Source of the DNA: Symbiodinium natans | Taxonomy: Eukaryota; Sar; Dinophyceae; Suessiales; Symbiodiniaceae | Direction of reading: 5' to 3' | Length of the DNA: 64,000 nt | Assembly (NCBI GenBank): GCA_905221605.1 | Contig: CAJNDS010002013.1 | Location: 651,956 to 715,955, forward strand | Part shown: piece by piece, positions 11,266-22,904 of the stretch | Layout: every line of letters starts with the position of its first letter | Numbering within the stretch: position 1 is the first letter of the stretch | Position numbers and translations under genes: made by a program | Notes under the pieces: model-generated | What the model saw: the letters and a program-made list of their open reading frames with translations, nothing else | Databases searched by the model: none | Told to the model about the DNA's origin: nothing

Positions 11266-11390
11266 TCGCCCTACACCCTACACCCTACACCCTACACCCT
11301 ACACCCTACACCCTACACCCTACACCCTAAACCCTAAGCCCTAAACCCTAAACCCTAAACCCTAAACCCTAAACCCTAAACCCTACACAA
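11266..11390 (-). repeat. CCCTACA then CCCTAAA array
   Basis: About eight units of the variant CCCTACA (TGTAGGG on the other strand) change abruptly to about nine units of CCCTAAA. The two blocks are each homogeneous. Confidence 0.9.
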
Positions 11391-11492
11391 ACCCTAAAGA
11401 CCCCGAGGCTGTCAATCCCGGAAGCAACCTTCCGCTTCGATGAACCTAAACCTGCAGAGGTGAGCTTATCGGTATTGAAAATTGGGGATCAC

Positions 11493-11553
11493 GGGTTTAG
11501 GGTTTAGGGTTTAGGGTTTAGGGTTTAGGGTTTAGGGTTTAGGGTTTAGGGTA
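11493..11553 (+). repeat. TTTAGGG array
   Basis: About nine pure units. Confidence 0.95.
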
Positions 11554-11741
11554 GGTATAGGGTTTAGGGTTAGGCTGGGTTTAAGGACCGACCTCTTACT
11601 AAAGGGTCTCACCTCATTGACATCTCGGGGTTCAGGGTTTGGGGTGTAGGGTTTAGGGCTGGTTCAAGGCAGGGGAGGCTCACTGGTTCAGGGATCAGGG
11701 TTTGGGCAGAAGAGCCCTTCAGCTCAGACTCTGCTCTTCCT

Positions 11742-11838
11742 AGGGTAGGATAAGGGGGACCCTCAAAAGGGAACCCTTCTTAACCCTCTTCTGGCTCTCT
11801 TAAACAGGGGCCCCAAGGGTCCCCCTAATCCCATCCCC
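11742..11838. mobile_element. TIR element family D
   Basis: GGTAGGATAAGGGGGACCCT at the left is inverted as AAGGGTCCCCCTAATCCCA at the right. Inside are CTTCTGGCTCTCTTAAACAG and AAAAGGGAACCCTTCTTA. Confidence 0.8.
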
Positions 11839-11844
11839 GAGCTC

Positions 11845-11985
11845 TGTTGTGCATCGCAGGAGCGCGTCATGCTCGCGGAATTCCATCGCCTCGGTCCGGC
11901 TGTCCGCTGTTTCGACCAGGTATGGCTGCCAGCTCGCAAGGTGCGACCACGACCTTAGGCTGCAAGACCTAGCTGAAGCCCCCCA
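11845..11985 (-). other. Coding-like exon, product unknown
   Basis: The minus strand is open and protein-like, containing RSWSHLASWQPYLVETADSR and EAMEFREHDALLRCTTEL. Family not recognised. A family D element abuts it on the left. Confidence 0.4.
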
Positions 11986-12659
11986 AGAACCTCGACCTAA
12001 GCCTCTCTTAACTTACAAGCTCGAAACCCTAAAAAGGGCCTAACATACAAACTGCAAGATCCAAGCAGTCAACCCTAGCAACCCCATAAAAAACTCAAGC
12101 CCGACACAAGCCCAAAACCAAACCGGAAGCGTTAAGAATACACCCTCTTCGGCCCATGCACCCCCGTCAGCCCCGGAACCAAAAAGCCCGATGCCTGGTC
12201 CTCCCCCCCCCCCCTCCCAGACAGCCACATCTCAGTCGGCAAACGGAACCTCAGGGGGTTTAGGGTTGAGGGCTTACGGTTGCGGGCTTACGGGGCCTTA
12301 AGAACCCAAAACCCTACCTGTGACCCTTGCGAGATCCCATTTTCTAGGATTCGGAATCTAGGCTTTGCCTTCCTAAAGCAGGGGGTTTTGCGCTTGTAGG
12401 GTCTAGGATCCCAAAGGAGACCCGAAAGGGCTCAGGGTCTAAAGCTCTGTATTTTCAGAAGAGTACATGGATTATCTCTATCCGTGACTCGCAGACAACA
12501 AGTACTTTTTTGTCATGTTTGCCATATTCTCATGACAAACTCTACTTTCTCGATTCTGTACTAAGAAGACGTTCACATGTTTTCAATCGGAAAACTCAAC
12601 TTCCATTCTAAGTTTTGCATTTTCGTAGGAAAGCAATCACATTGTACTTATTCCCTCTT

Positions 12660-12673
12660 TTTTCTTTTTTTCT

Positions 12674-12705
<32 letters not shown>

Positions 12706-13500
12706 TGGGGGGCTGCACAGTCACCCACCCGCCATTTGCAACGCAATTTGGAAGGATTTCGACTTCTTTAGGCAGCTTTGCCGACTAGAGTTTCAGATTC
12801 AGGCGTTGGGGGGGCGCAGCCCCCCCCATCCCCTTGCAAACACAATGATGGGTTTGGAAAGGGAATTCGTATGATTGAAGCAAATTTGCTCGCTCAACAG
12901 CGGGGGGCTTGGGGGGGGGGGGGGGGTGACCCCCCCCCCCATTTTGCAAACACAATGCTCGCGCATCATGGTTTGGAGGGATTCCTTATGATTGAGCAGC
13001 ACGTTTGGCCCGGCTAAAAAAGAAAAAAAAAAAAACTCGCCGCCCGCCCCCGCAACTTCAAAGAAGCGCGGGGGGGGGGGGGCTGCTCGCATGATGGGAA
13101 AGGATTCGTGTGCTTTGGGGTTGGGGGGGGGAGCGCAGCCCCCCCCATTTGCAAACCCAATGCTCGCATGATAGGCTTGGACAGGATTCATATATGCTCA
13201 AGGCGAGCTGACACGGTTTAAAAGAACGGGGGGGTTGGGCGGGGCGCAGCCCTCCCTCCGCCGTTGCAAACACAATGCTCGCATGATGGGCTTGGGAAAG
13301 ATTCAATGCTTTGAAACCGCTTGCGCAGTTTGAATGAGGGGGGGTGTTGGGGGGGCGGGGGGGGGGGGGGGGGGGNNNNNNNNNNNNNNNNNNNNNNNNN
13401 NNNNNNNNNNNNNNNNNNNNNNNNNNNNNNNNNNNNNNNNNNNNNNNNNNNNNNNNNNNNNNNNNNNNNNNNNNNCCCCCCCCCCCCCCCCCCCACAGTT
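12660..13500. repeat. Degenerate tandem repeat with G/C hairpins and an assembly gap
   Basis: Five or six units of about 100-150 bases share CATTTGCAAACACAATGCTC and GGTTTGGAAAGGATTC-like text, and each is headed by a G run facing a C run (GGGGGCGCAGCCCCCC). At 13376-13475 there are exactly 100 N. The bases run G up to the gap and C after it, so the missing sequence is probably another hairpin. Confidence 0.8.
13376..13475. other. Assembly gap (100 N)
   Basis: A placeholder-length run of N between poly-G and poly-C. Confidence 1.
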
Positions 13501-13575
13501 TGCCAAGTGTGGGATGTTTGGTTTTGGTTCACTTCTGGGGGGGGGAGGGGCCCTCCTAGTATGCGAGGTTCCTCA

Positions 13576-13632
13576 ACCCCAAACCCCAAACCCCAAACCC
13601 CAAACCCCAAACCCCAAACCCCAAACCCTAAA
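13576..13632 (-). repeat. CCCCAAA variant array
   Basis: About seven homogeneous CCCCAAA units, then a few CCCTAAA and CCTTAAA units. Confidence 0.9.
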
Positions 13633-13825
13633 CCTTAAACCTTAAACCTCAAACCCTGAGCCCTAAATTTTCAGCCCTCTACCCTAAACCCTAAACCCTA
13701 CACCTCAAAACCCTGAACACAAATCCCTCAGCCCTGGCCACGACTGCGGCCCAGACACATTTGTAAGGAAGTTGGGACAGTAACGCAGCAAACTGGCCAC
13801 CGCGACCTCTCTTCGAGTGGAAGTT

Positions 13826-13948
13826 ATAGGATTAGGGGGACCCTTGGGGATAAAGACCCTCTGAATAAGGTCCCTGTTTAAGAGAGCCAGAAGAGGGTTC
13901 AGAAGGGGGTTCCCTTTTAAGGGTCCCCCCTTATCCTACCTAGGAGGG
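13826..13948. mobile_element. TIR element family D
   Basis: ATAGGATTAGGGGGACCCTT at the left and AAGGGTCCCCCCTTATCCTA at the right are inverted. The interior, with GACCCTCTGAATAAGGTCCC and AAGAGAGCCAGAAGAGGG, is almost identical to copies at 36958 and 39565. Confidence 0.85.
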
Positions 13949-14027
13949 TCTGTGGTGGAGTCGGTTGAGGGTTTGGGATTTAGGGCTTCGTTAGGGTTTA
14001 GGGCTTAGGGTTTAGGGATTTCAGGGT

Positions 14028-14128
14028 AGTTACATGGTCCCTGAATATGAGGGACCCCTTACATTGCCCGTCTATACCCTATGAAACCCAAGGTCCCATA
14101 CTTCAGAAACCTTTTAAGAAGGTAAAGG
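14028..14128. mobile_element. TIR element family J
   Basis: TACATGGTCCCTGAATATGA is partly inverted by AAGGTCCCATACTTCAGAA. The central TATACCCTATGAAACCCAAG is shared with the copy at 29680. Confidence 0.55.
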
Positions 14129-14743
14129 AACATCTATGAAAATTGGGCTCCCCCAAAACCCTGTTTTGTGGTGCTTTGTCGGCAGACTTTTTTTAGAATG
14201 GTCCTACCAGCCCGCCCTAGCAGCAGATGTTGGAGAGGGGGGGGGGGGGGGGGGACTAGGGCATGCACGCAATTCGGCAAGCGCAAACCCAAAAAGTCTG
14301 AAGCTCTGAAACCCTAAGCCATAAACCCAAAATGACACTAAGCCCTAAGCCCCAAAGGCCCTAAGGCCCTAAGCGCTAGGCCCTAAGCCCCGAGCCCAAA
14401 AACCCAAACCCTATGTTAACAGTTATGTGGTCGTCAAAAGTGCGGAAATCTCAACTGGGTGTTTCGTGGGTACCCCCTTTACACCCTCCAAATATGGTGC
14501 AGCCTCTCTGTATAAGGACCCCAGCGGTGAAATTCATTTTGGGAAACCCCTAAGTCTCAAACCCATGCTGCGTGCGCATGTGCGTGCGTGGGTGGGTGGG
14601 TGTTTGGGTGTGAGAGTGCGGTTCATGCATAACAGCACGCAAGCAATAACAACAATCAAAAAGAAACACTTCCCGGCCGATCTTCCTCAACACTCGCAAA
14701 AGCTCTCAAACCCGTAGCCCTAAACCCAAAGCCCTTGAACCCC

Positions 14744-14831
14744 TAAACCCTAAACCCTAAACCCTAAACACTAAACCCTAAACCCTAAACCCTAAACCCT
14801 AAACCTTAAACCCTAAACCCTAAACCCTAAG
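14744..14831 (-). repeat. CCCTAAA array
   Basis: About 12 units with two single-base variants. Confidence 0.95.
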
Positions 14832-15149
14832 CCGAGCCACCTCCAAGTGCTCGCTGAGTGGCATGCCAGAGGTCCTTGCTTACTTTTTGTTGGGTTTGGG
14901 GTTTGGGGTTTGGGGTTTAGGGTTTGGGGTTTGGGGTTTAGGGTTTAGGCTTTAGGGTTTCGGGTCCAGAGTTTAGGGTTTGGGGGAGGGGGGGGGGGAA
15001 CAATTTGCTTTGTGTTGTAGGGCTTAGATGAGGTTTAGGTTTTAGGGTTCAGGGGGTTTAGGGTTTAGCGCGTTTGCTGCTCAATCTCACCCGTAGGGAG
15101 TTTCTCTGATGCTTGCATCTTCCATACCTGAAGAAGTCGTAGCCTAGAC

Positions 15150-15262
15150 CCAAGGAAGGAATCACCTAGGAATACTCTTTTGGTTTAAAGAGGCTTGTAC
15201 GGGAACCTAAACCTTAAAAAAGGGAAATAAAGGCTTACTCTGGGTTCTAGTAGCAGTACCCC
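15150..15262. mobile_element. TIR element family A' (no array)
   Basis: CTAGACCCAAGGAAGGAATC at the left and TTACTCTGGGTTCTAG at the right. The body has TTTGGTTTAAAGAGGCTTGT and GGGAACCTAAACC. Confidence 0.7.
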
Positions 15263-15470
15263 TTCCTTCTTCGGAACTTCTTCGGCCTGCGAGTGCAGGA
15301 AGACGTCGCGTGATGTGGGTTTCGGGTTTAGGGTATGGGGTTTAGGGTTTCGGAATTAGGGTTCAGGGTTCAGGGTTCAGGGTCGCATTCTGCGGCCGCT
15401 TTGAAGCAATCTTCCCTGGTGTATAGGTAGCACAGCCCGGCAACTTCGATCCGCATCTCTCTTTTGGATC
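15240..15470 (-). other. Coding-like patches, product unknown
   Basis: On the minus strand, about 15470-15400 reads EMRIEVAGLCYLYTREDCF followed by KAAAE, and about 15320-15262 reads SRDVFLHSQAEEVPKKEG. An array lies between and a family A' element follows, as in the recognised split genes. Further down-coordinate nothing is joined. Function unknown. Confidence 0.3.
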
Positions 15471-15476
15471 GATTAG

Positions 15477-15583
15477 GGTTAGGGTTTATAGGGTTTAGGG
15501 TTTAGGGTTAGGGTTTAGGGTTTAGGGTTTAGGGTTTAGGGTTTAAGGTTTGGGGTTTAGGGTTTAGGGTTTAGGGTTTAGGG
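15477..15583 (+). repeat. TTTAGGG array
   Basis: About 14 units with two short slips. Confidence 0.95.
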
Positions 15584-15909
15584 GGCCGAAGCATGGAGAG
15601 ACCATGATCCACGTGCTCTGCAGAACAACCCTGCCAACGCCATACCCCAGAGCATGAAGCCACAAGCCCTAAACCCTAAACCCTAAGCCCTAAACCCTAA
15701 AGCCTAAGCCCTAAACCCTAAACCCTAAACCCTAAGCCCTAAAGCCTAAACCGAACCCCAAAAGCCATGCAGCTTAGAAACATGCTCAGGTCGTGGGTGT
15801 TTGGTGTGCAGGGTTAGGGTTGAAAAGGGTCCCCTGCGGACCTCCACCGCAAAAAGCGCGACAACGAAGATCTTCCGACTCGTTGTCCGCTTTGTGGAAA
15901 ACCGGCAGC

Positions 15910-15994
15910 CAACCCTAAACCCTAAACCCTAAACCGTAAACCCTAAACCCTAAACCCTAAACCCTAAACCCTAAACCCTAAACCCTAAACCCTA
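15910..15994 (-). repeat. CCCTAAA array
   Basis: Twelve units. Confidence 0.95.
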
Positions 15995-16339
15995 AGCCCG
16001 AAACATCACCGGAGTTGCAGTTGGTTGAAGTCGGTCTTCACAAGGCATAGTTAGGCTGCCACTATGCACTCTCTAAAGAACGAGCCCTACAGCATATGAT
16101 CCTCTAACATCAATACCTTCTCTCGTCATGGAGGCTCGCCGGAGACCTGTTCTCTCAGATTGTGGTTTCTTCTTCGGTAGGCCGTAACATGACAGGGACC
16201 CAAAAAAGGGCGAAAACTCGGGCAAATTTTCCATACGGCTTGTCGGATTCCTCGACCCTATACTGTGAAGGTTCATGGGAACATATAAGTGGGCGTGTAG
16301 AGTTTAGGCTTACGCATTAAGGTTTAGGGTTTATGGGGT

Positions 16340-16432
16340 TTAGGGGAACTTACAGAAGGGGTCAAAGTACCCGAAAAGTAAGGTTATAACCAAAGGGTAC
16401 TACTTATGACCCTTTTTGTAAGCACCCATGCG
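16340..16432. mobile_element. TIR element family L
   Basis: ACTTACAGAAGGGGTCA and TGACCCTTTTTGTAAG are inverted, and AGTACCCGAAAAGT and AAGGGTACTACT lie inside. Only this copy was noticed. Confidence 0.6.
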
Positions 16433-16504
16433 CCGCCAAGGGCCCTAAACCCTAACCCTAAACCCTAAACCCTAAACCCTAAACCGTGAACCCTAAACCC
16501 TTCA

Positions 16505-16585
16505 TCCCACGGCAGCGCACCTCGATCGCAAGTGTGCGAACTCCTCTTCCAAGTCGAGGATCAACTTCTGCCATCTGGCACAAAG
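16505..16585 (-). other. Coding-like exon, product unknown
   Basis: The minus strand reads WQKLILDLEEEFAHLRSRC, an acidic/leucine pattern that could be helical. Not recognised. Confidence 0.3.
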
Positions 16586-17219
16586 GGTTCAGGGATGTAG
16601 GGATCCCTAATAATGACCCTAAACCCTGAGCCCCAAATTCTAAGTGGTTTAGTGTATACCTGGGTTTAGGCTTAAACCCTCATACCCTGAACCCTAAGCC
16701 CTGAAGGGGTTGAGGCAATTTGCGCTTTCTTCGTCCCTCTAAGCCCGAAGTCTTTGCCCCTGTTCACTTTGGTTCCTTGCGGGTAGCCAAGTGAGCTCAA
16801 TACTCCTAAGTTCAGGAATGGACCTTCGTTCCCCAAGGGTTCACCTAAGCCTAAACCCTTTAACCAAAAAATCTAAACTGCCTTAACGCCTAAACCTTTA
16901 AACCCCTGAACCCTAAACCCGAAACCCTAAACCCTAAGCCCAGAGCCCTAAGCCCCTTAAGCCAGACCCTAACCTTGAAGCTCATTGCAAAATACTCAAG
17001 AACCGCAAGCGACGGGTCGCCCGAAGCCTTATAAGCACCTGGGGTGTTTAGGGTTTAGAGGTTTAGGGTTTAGTAAGGGTGACGTCGAAAGGCGCCTCTT
17101 GACGTCGTTCGAGATGAGGTCAACCGTAGGCCCACAGGTCTTGTACGGCGGCCGCGTGTACCTACCCTAAACCCTAAACCCTGGTGTATACGTGGAGGTG
17201 TACCTAGCATGCAGTGATC

Positions 17220-18860
17220 TACTACGAAATTAAAAACACTGAAAGGGGCTGGACTTCTGATTCGTGGCCGACCGAACTTCTTGAATATGAGAATTGAGGG
17301 GCTGGATTTCTTCGAGCTAAGAAATTACGGGGCTGGATCCCTTTGGTTTAAACACATTTTACCTCTTCAGAGCGAAGAAGCCTCGGAATTATTCCGGGTG
17401 GGTCAGCAGCGTGCAGACCCTTCGCCCGGCAAAACGCCGAGAATGCTTTGCGACGGAAACGTTGGTGGTCGATGCTCAGAGAGCTCGATTGAGGGGCAGG
17501 ATTTCTTATTTCAGGGTGTCAAGCCCCATAGCTCCCTTTCTATCTGCATCGGCCCTATATGCAGTAGGATCTATACTAGTAATAAAGCAGACGTGAGGTC
17601 GTGAATCATGTGAAGGTGAGACCGCCTAGCTTCGTACTAAGCACGGCAAGAAAGCACGCACCATCAAAAGTCGAGAACATGATATTGACAATCAATGGTA
17701 AAGCTTCTGGAGAACGGAGGACATAATGTCAATAGTTCCATCAAAGCGTTGAACCCAATCAGCGATGGTCTGTACATCAAGCAGCACAGCTTTGAATCAA
17801 TCATATTGAAGCCTGTCAAGAGCTTCGCAGAGGAGCAGATGTCGACTACAGAAATGACCATGGAGATGCATTGTCCAATTTGGAGGAAAGGACGTGTGGA
17901 AAACAGGCTTCGTTTAAATGTGCAAGCTCCATAACTCTAAGGAAATGCTTTTGAAGCATTCATATCTCCTCTCTTGGCCGAAATGAAACTTGTGGTCCAC
18001 GCAGTTTGCACCTGATGTCAACAAGAGCCGTGTTGCACCAGGTGGAGAGAGGCAATTGCGAAACGCAAGCAACTTCTTGAAGCTGAACAGAAGCTTGCAA
18101 TCCGGTACCTATGTAAACCAGATGGGGCGGCGCGACCTTTCTCTTTATGCGGAAAAGTTGACCATTCACCGAAAGATCTCTGTCTTGAAGTTGGCCGCTT
18201 TTGCCAGACATTGCAGCAAAGAAAGTCTTTCGGCCTGAATGCGAATGTTTTGACAATCAACGACTGGGGCAGTCACAGTTTGTTCTTGCAGTAGAGAAAG
18301 ATTTCTGCAAGTACTTTGTAATCCCAGACAGGAACGAAAAAAGAAGCCAGTTGGCAATTTGAGATCAAAGGGGAAATTGTCAATCCAGCTGTAAGGCTCA
18401 GACTGATAGTCAAAGAAACCCTAGAGTTGTTCGCTGCGCATCCATGAGTAGCTTCATGGAAAGCGCTCTAAGTTTGCACAAAGCTCGTTCGAAAAAGTCT
18501 GCCTGTTGAACAAAATTAGCCTTATGTCCTCCGATACGACAACTAGTAAGAAGACCTGGAACCAACACTGAAGCGGTTCAGCGTGAAGCTTGACTGTGTA
18601 GTAGTTCACATGGCTCAGAAAGCGAAAACAAGATTTAATTCAGCATCATTTTCGCCGATAGAAGTTCACCACAAAACTTCGAAAACGTTTCAACATCGCA
18701 TGTACCACGCTATACTATACAGAACCGTCCCGAGCAGTGACATCAAAAGGGAGAACGAAGTGCTTGCCCTTTTGCCCGACACAAATGAAACAATTCCGCC
18801 AGGAATGAACAGCTTTCGACATTTTTCGGAAAAGCAGAGCATATGAGTAGTATCCCCAAA
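17220..18860. other. Array-free 1.6-kb block, possible decayed coding DNA
   Basis: This is one of the few long stretches without telomeric units or G/C runs. Several short ORFs overlap. The best is a plus-strand frame at about 18030-18295 that reads REAIAKRKQLLEAEQKLAIR and later FSLCGKVDHSPKDLCLEVG, with a stop codon upstream and no ATG. It could be a decayed retroelement or gene. No family is recognised. Confidence 0.35.
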
Positions 18861-19039
18861 GGGACACCTAATATATGCTCTCACCAAATTGTTAAAGGAA
18901 CCCTGATATGTATAACCCTGTTTCATATGAACCCCTACTAACCCCTAAACCCCAATGTCCCTAAACCCTGAATCGCATAAACCTTACCCCCTAAACCCTA
19001 AACCCTTAAACCCTTAAACCCTTAAACCGTGAACCCTAT

Positions 19040-20545
19040 TTTAATACTACTCACAGCGCGCTGGGCTCTCCGTTCTAACCAGACCAAGGTGCCAGTAGCC
19101 GTAGCTGCAAGCGCTGGCGCCAAAGGTCCAGTAGTCAATCCACTCTCCTTCATGGGTGTCTAGGGTTTATAGGACTTATTTATAGAGTTGATAGGGTTCA
19201 TAGGATTTACAGGGTTTATGAGGTCTATACTGTTTATAGGGTTTATAGGGTTTGTAGAGTTTATGTGGTTTCTAGGGTTTGTAGGATTTACAGGGTTTAT
19301 GGGGTTAGGGTTTGGGGTTTAGGGGGGCTTTGGGGTTAAGACCCCTAGGAGTTTAAGGGTTTTATAGCGTTCAGTGCCTTATGGCCTTGTGGGTTTTAGG
19401 GTTTCAGGGCTTCCCGAAGCCCTAAACCCTAAACCCTAAACCCCCTGGCATAAGTCATGGAGAGCCCGAAACCCAATAGTTCATTGAGGAAGATGCCTTG
19501 ATTCAGACTCCCGGTTCCTATGTAGTTCAAACCCTCCTGAACCTTAAACCCCCTAAACCCGTTTAAGGAATATAGGGTTTAGGGTTTAGGGTTTAGGATT
19601 TAGGATATGATATAGGGCTTAGGATTTAGGGTTTAGGGTTTAGGGTGAATGTTAAAAAGTCTTGGGGGCCTTTCCCAGGGTTGAGGGTCCTGGGGGCAAT
19701 GGGGGATGAGGGCGTGGCCATGTTCACCTTGGCTTTGGGGGTCCAAAGTCTGCGCCCCCATAATGGGCTTGGGACCCTAGACCTTAACCCCTTAGTCTTA
19801 GGGTTTAGAGTTTAGCGCTTACGGACACCTTAGTCCTTTAGCCCTACACCCTTGCTTGGCATACTTGTATCCGTAGATTCGGCATGACGCGAAACTTTTT
19901 AGGGTTTAGGGTTTGGAAATCTGGAAATCAGGGCGATACCAGGCCAGCTTTCGCTGTAGGATTTAAGGGTGTCGGGTGTGATTTACAGGGTTTAGGGCTT
20001 AGGGTTTCGGGGAGCCGTACCAAAGTGGCTGCAAAGGTAGGGTTTAGGGTTCTCAGGAATCAGGGTTCGGGTTTAGGATTCTTGCGGTTTAGGGTTTAGG
20101 GTTCGGGGCCTGGGATATTTCAGAGATTCAAGCTTCAGGGCTTTGGGTTCTCAGGGTTGGGGCTGCTGTAGTAAGTGCCAACAACATGCACCCCAATACT
20201 TGGTAGCCCAGTAACCCTATTCTGTTAAGGGTACCCTCTCTTTTGGGTTGGTTACTCCATAAGGGAACCTTGAACCAAAAAAAGGGCAAAAGGGCACCGC
20301 TCTACTCCAGGGGCCTGAACAATTAGAATAGGGTGTTTGGGGGGTTGCTATGGTAGATGTACTGTGAGGGAATAGTTTTTGAGGGTTACTTTGGTACATT
20401 TATAGGGACCATGAGGGCATACCATTAGTGTTTTTTCGACCCTTCTATTGACTGGACTGCACGAGTCCACTCACAGTATCCTTCCGACTCGACGGCTGCC
20501 TTCGCCAGCACTTCGAACACGGTCTCTTGCCTCAAGGGACCCTAA
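19040..20545 (-). other. Split minus-strand gene candidate, product unknown
   Basis: Three strongly protein-like minus-strand patches occur in order: about 20540-20460 (RQETVFEVLAKAAVESEGYC then EWTRA), about 19530-19440 (GTGSLNQGIFLNELLGFGLS then MTYARG) and about 19150-19040 (DTHEGEWIDYWTFGASACSY then GYWHLGLVRTESPARCE and a stop). The gaps hold telomere-like arrays and a family B element, as in the three recognised genes. The family is not recognised, and joints were not established. Confidence 0.45.
20196..20325. mobile_element. TIR element family B
   Basis: TTGGTAGCCCAGTAACCCT at the left and GGGCACCGCTCTACTCCAG at the right. The body has TTTTGGGTTGGTTACTCCAT and AAGGGAACC followed by an A-rich stretch. 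Confidence 0.7.
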
Positions 20546-21784
20546 ACCCTAAACCCTATAAACCCTAAACCCCGAACCCTAAACCCTAAACCCTTAATTA
20601 AACCCTAAACCCTAAACCCTGAAACCCAAACCCTAAACCCTTAACCCTTAATCCCTTAACCCTAAACACTGCAGGAACATTTGTAAACCCAGAAATGACA
20701 CTCTACTAGGGTTTAGGGCTTCATTTTGAGGGTTTAAGGTTTACTAATACATCTAAACAGTGATCTAAATCCAACAGCAAAAATCCCATAGTTTGGGGTT
20801 CAGGGTTTTGGGCTTTGGGTTTGCGACTGGTGTGAGGTTAAGCCACCATTTAGTGATAGCGACTTCCCGTGCAACACAATCCAAACCTAGACTCCGAACC
20901 CTACATCTGCACACTGGTGCAAGATGATGGCAACTCCGCAGCATCGAGACTTTTATGTTCGGTAGCGAGAGAGACCTAGAAGCATTGCATAACCGCGACT
21001 CCTTCAGCACTGGTCGTGTGTGAATGTGGCTCAGCCTCCGTAAGCCTTAAATCAAATTCCACAAAGCAACTGCGTATGACTCCTGACGAGGGACGACGAA
21101 TGTTCATCGCTGACACAACTACCCGAGCTCGCAAACCCCATTACTAGGTACACCCCCCCGCCTCCCACCACACACGTGCAAACAAATGAGTTACAGTCAG
21201 GTACAGCTATAGTTATTGAAAACGCTGCTTGACATCGAACCACAGTGACAAAGCTGAAAGTGGCTATTGTAGTTCTCACAAGTTTTTGTCTCTCGTCGAG
21301 CACCCCAAACGTAACCGAAACCCATCCCAACACCTCCCCAAGTACTAAAACAACTTCTTCAGAGACACCAGTCGTTGAGCTCGGGTCTTCCTGGATAGTC
21401 GCCAGGCCAGGCCTGCTGACACTTGGCAAGTGCTGGTGAGTTTAGTGTTTAGGGTTTAGGGTTGGTGGATGGTGGATTGGTGGCTTGGTGGGGTGAAGAC
21501 AGGCGAAATAAGCTATTCCATTTCGCGGGCATGTGTATTCTTGTCTGCTGGCGCTGGTAATTTGTGTACTGAAACTGGCCGATGCTTGGTGTGTTCTTGT
21601 CGCTGCCTTAATTCTTTTGGTCATAATGTTGGATGAACCCAGAAATGCACAGAACATCCTAAGAAAAGGTAAAATGCCAGAAGGAAACTATTGCGAAAAA
21701 AGTGGCATGACAAAGAAAGCGCACGTAACCGCACTAGTGAGTCTTTGCGAACATCATCACAGCTCTCTTGGCAAACTTGACGGT

Positions 21785-21873
21785 GCCCTAAACCCTAAAC
21801 CCTAAACCCTAAACTCTAAACCCTAAACCCTAAACCCTAAACCCCAAACCCCAACCCTAAACCCTAAACCCTA
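21785..21873 (-). repeat. CCCTAAA array
   Basis: About 12 units with CCCCAAA variants near the end. Confidence 0.95.
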
Positions 21874-21988
21874 AGATGTAGCTTCTTATCCTGACCAGCG
21901 GATGCATGCACAATTCTAGGATGGCCCTGAAACCCTTTGAAAGACATTCCTAGATATGATCCTCTTATAAACCCAATAAGGGGCTAAA

Positions 21989-22075
21989 CCCTAAACCCTA
22001 AACCCTAAACCCTAAACCCTAAACCCTAAACCCTAAACCCTAAACCCTAAACCCTAAACCCTAAACCCTAAACCC
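21989..22075 (-). repeat. CCCTAAA array
   Basis: Twelve pure units. Confidence 0.95.
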
Positions 22076-22081
22076 CCAAGG

Positions 22082-22230
22082 GCCTACCGAGAACTGTGTA
22101 ACAGTGAAGGAGCAGCTCTTCGAGTTCAATCCAATGAGAAGATGACGATGGAAGTCCGATCCTACAAGAAAAAACTGCTGTTCGCTTTAAGGCCTGGGCG
22201 CGAGATAGAAGTTCTACTGCGCTCAAGATG
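22082..22230 (+). other. Coding-like ORF fragment, product unknown
   Basis: The plus strand reads AYRELCNSEGAALRVQSNEK and MTMEVRSYKKKLLFALRPGR before a stop, with no ATG at its start. Not recognised. Confidence 0.35.
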
Positions 22231-22678
22231 ATAATATTGCCTCCTTATCTTCGTGCTTGGAAATCAGTAGCTGCAGTATGGGTGTGTGGACGAAGGGTGT
22301 AATGAGTAGCTAATGTCAAAAGCTAACAGTGGTACCACCTCAATGAGATAATGTGCCAAAGCTAGACATGCCGGAAGTGCCTCAGCCCACTTCAACCTAT
22401 CAAGCTTTTTCTGCTCAACTTTACACCCGCAGCCTTGGCATTTTGGAGGCCGTTGCTGCATGAAACCTGGGCCCTAGCAACCAAATTCCAGAAACCCCCC
22501 CCCCCCCCCCCCCCCCCCATCCCCCGAATTCACTGCCTCGGCGAGGTTTTTTCGCAGGCGCTGGTCGTCGAAGCCTTGGGAACCCGAGGTGGAGGGTTTG
22601 CAAGGTTTGGTGAGTTGAGACTGAGAGGGAAGACCTGTGTAGGGCAAGGGAGTTGCTGGAGTAGACGGGATCCGTGGG

Positions 22679-22784
22679 TTTAGGGTTTAGGGTTTAGGGT
22701 TTAGGGTTTAGGGTTTAGGGTTTAGGGTTCAGGGTTTAGGGTTTAGGGTTTAGGGTTTAGTTTAGGGTTTAGGGTTTAGGATTG
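22679..22784 (+). repeat. TTTAGGG array
   Basis: About 14 units with one TTCAGGG and one deleted base. Confidence 0.95.
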
Positions 22785-22904
22785 CACGAGGAGAAGTGTC
22801 AATGTCAAGCATTCTGCACTTTTTTCGACTCCAAGGAAGCCTCATCCAGCAAGCTGACCTGCACTGCTCAACCGCTCCGCGGCCGTCAGCAGCTGTCTAT
22901 ATCC

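Noticed and set aside
13218-13645. ORFs through the N gap with poly-Gly/poly-Pro
   Set aside because: They are translations of G and C runs and of N; no real protein.
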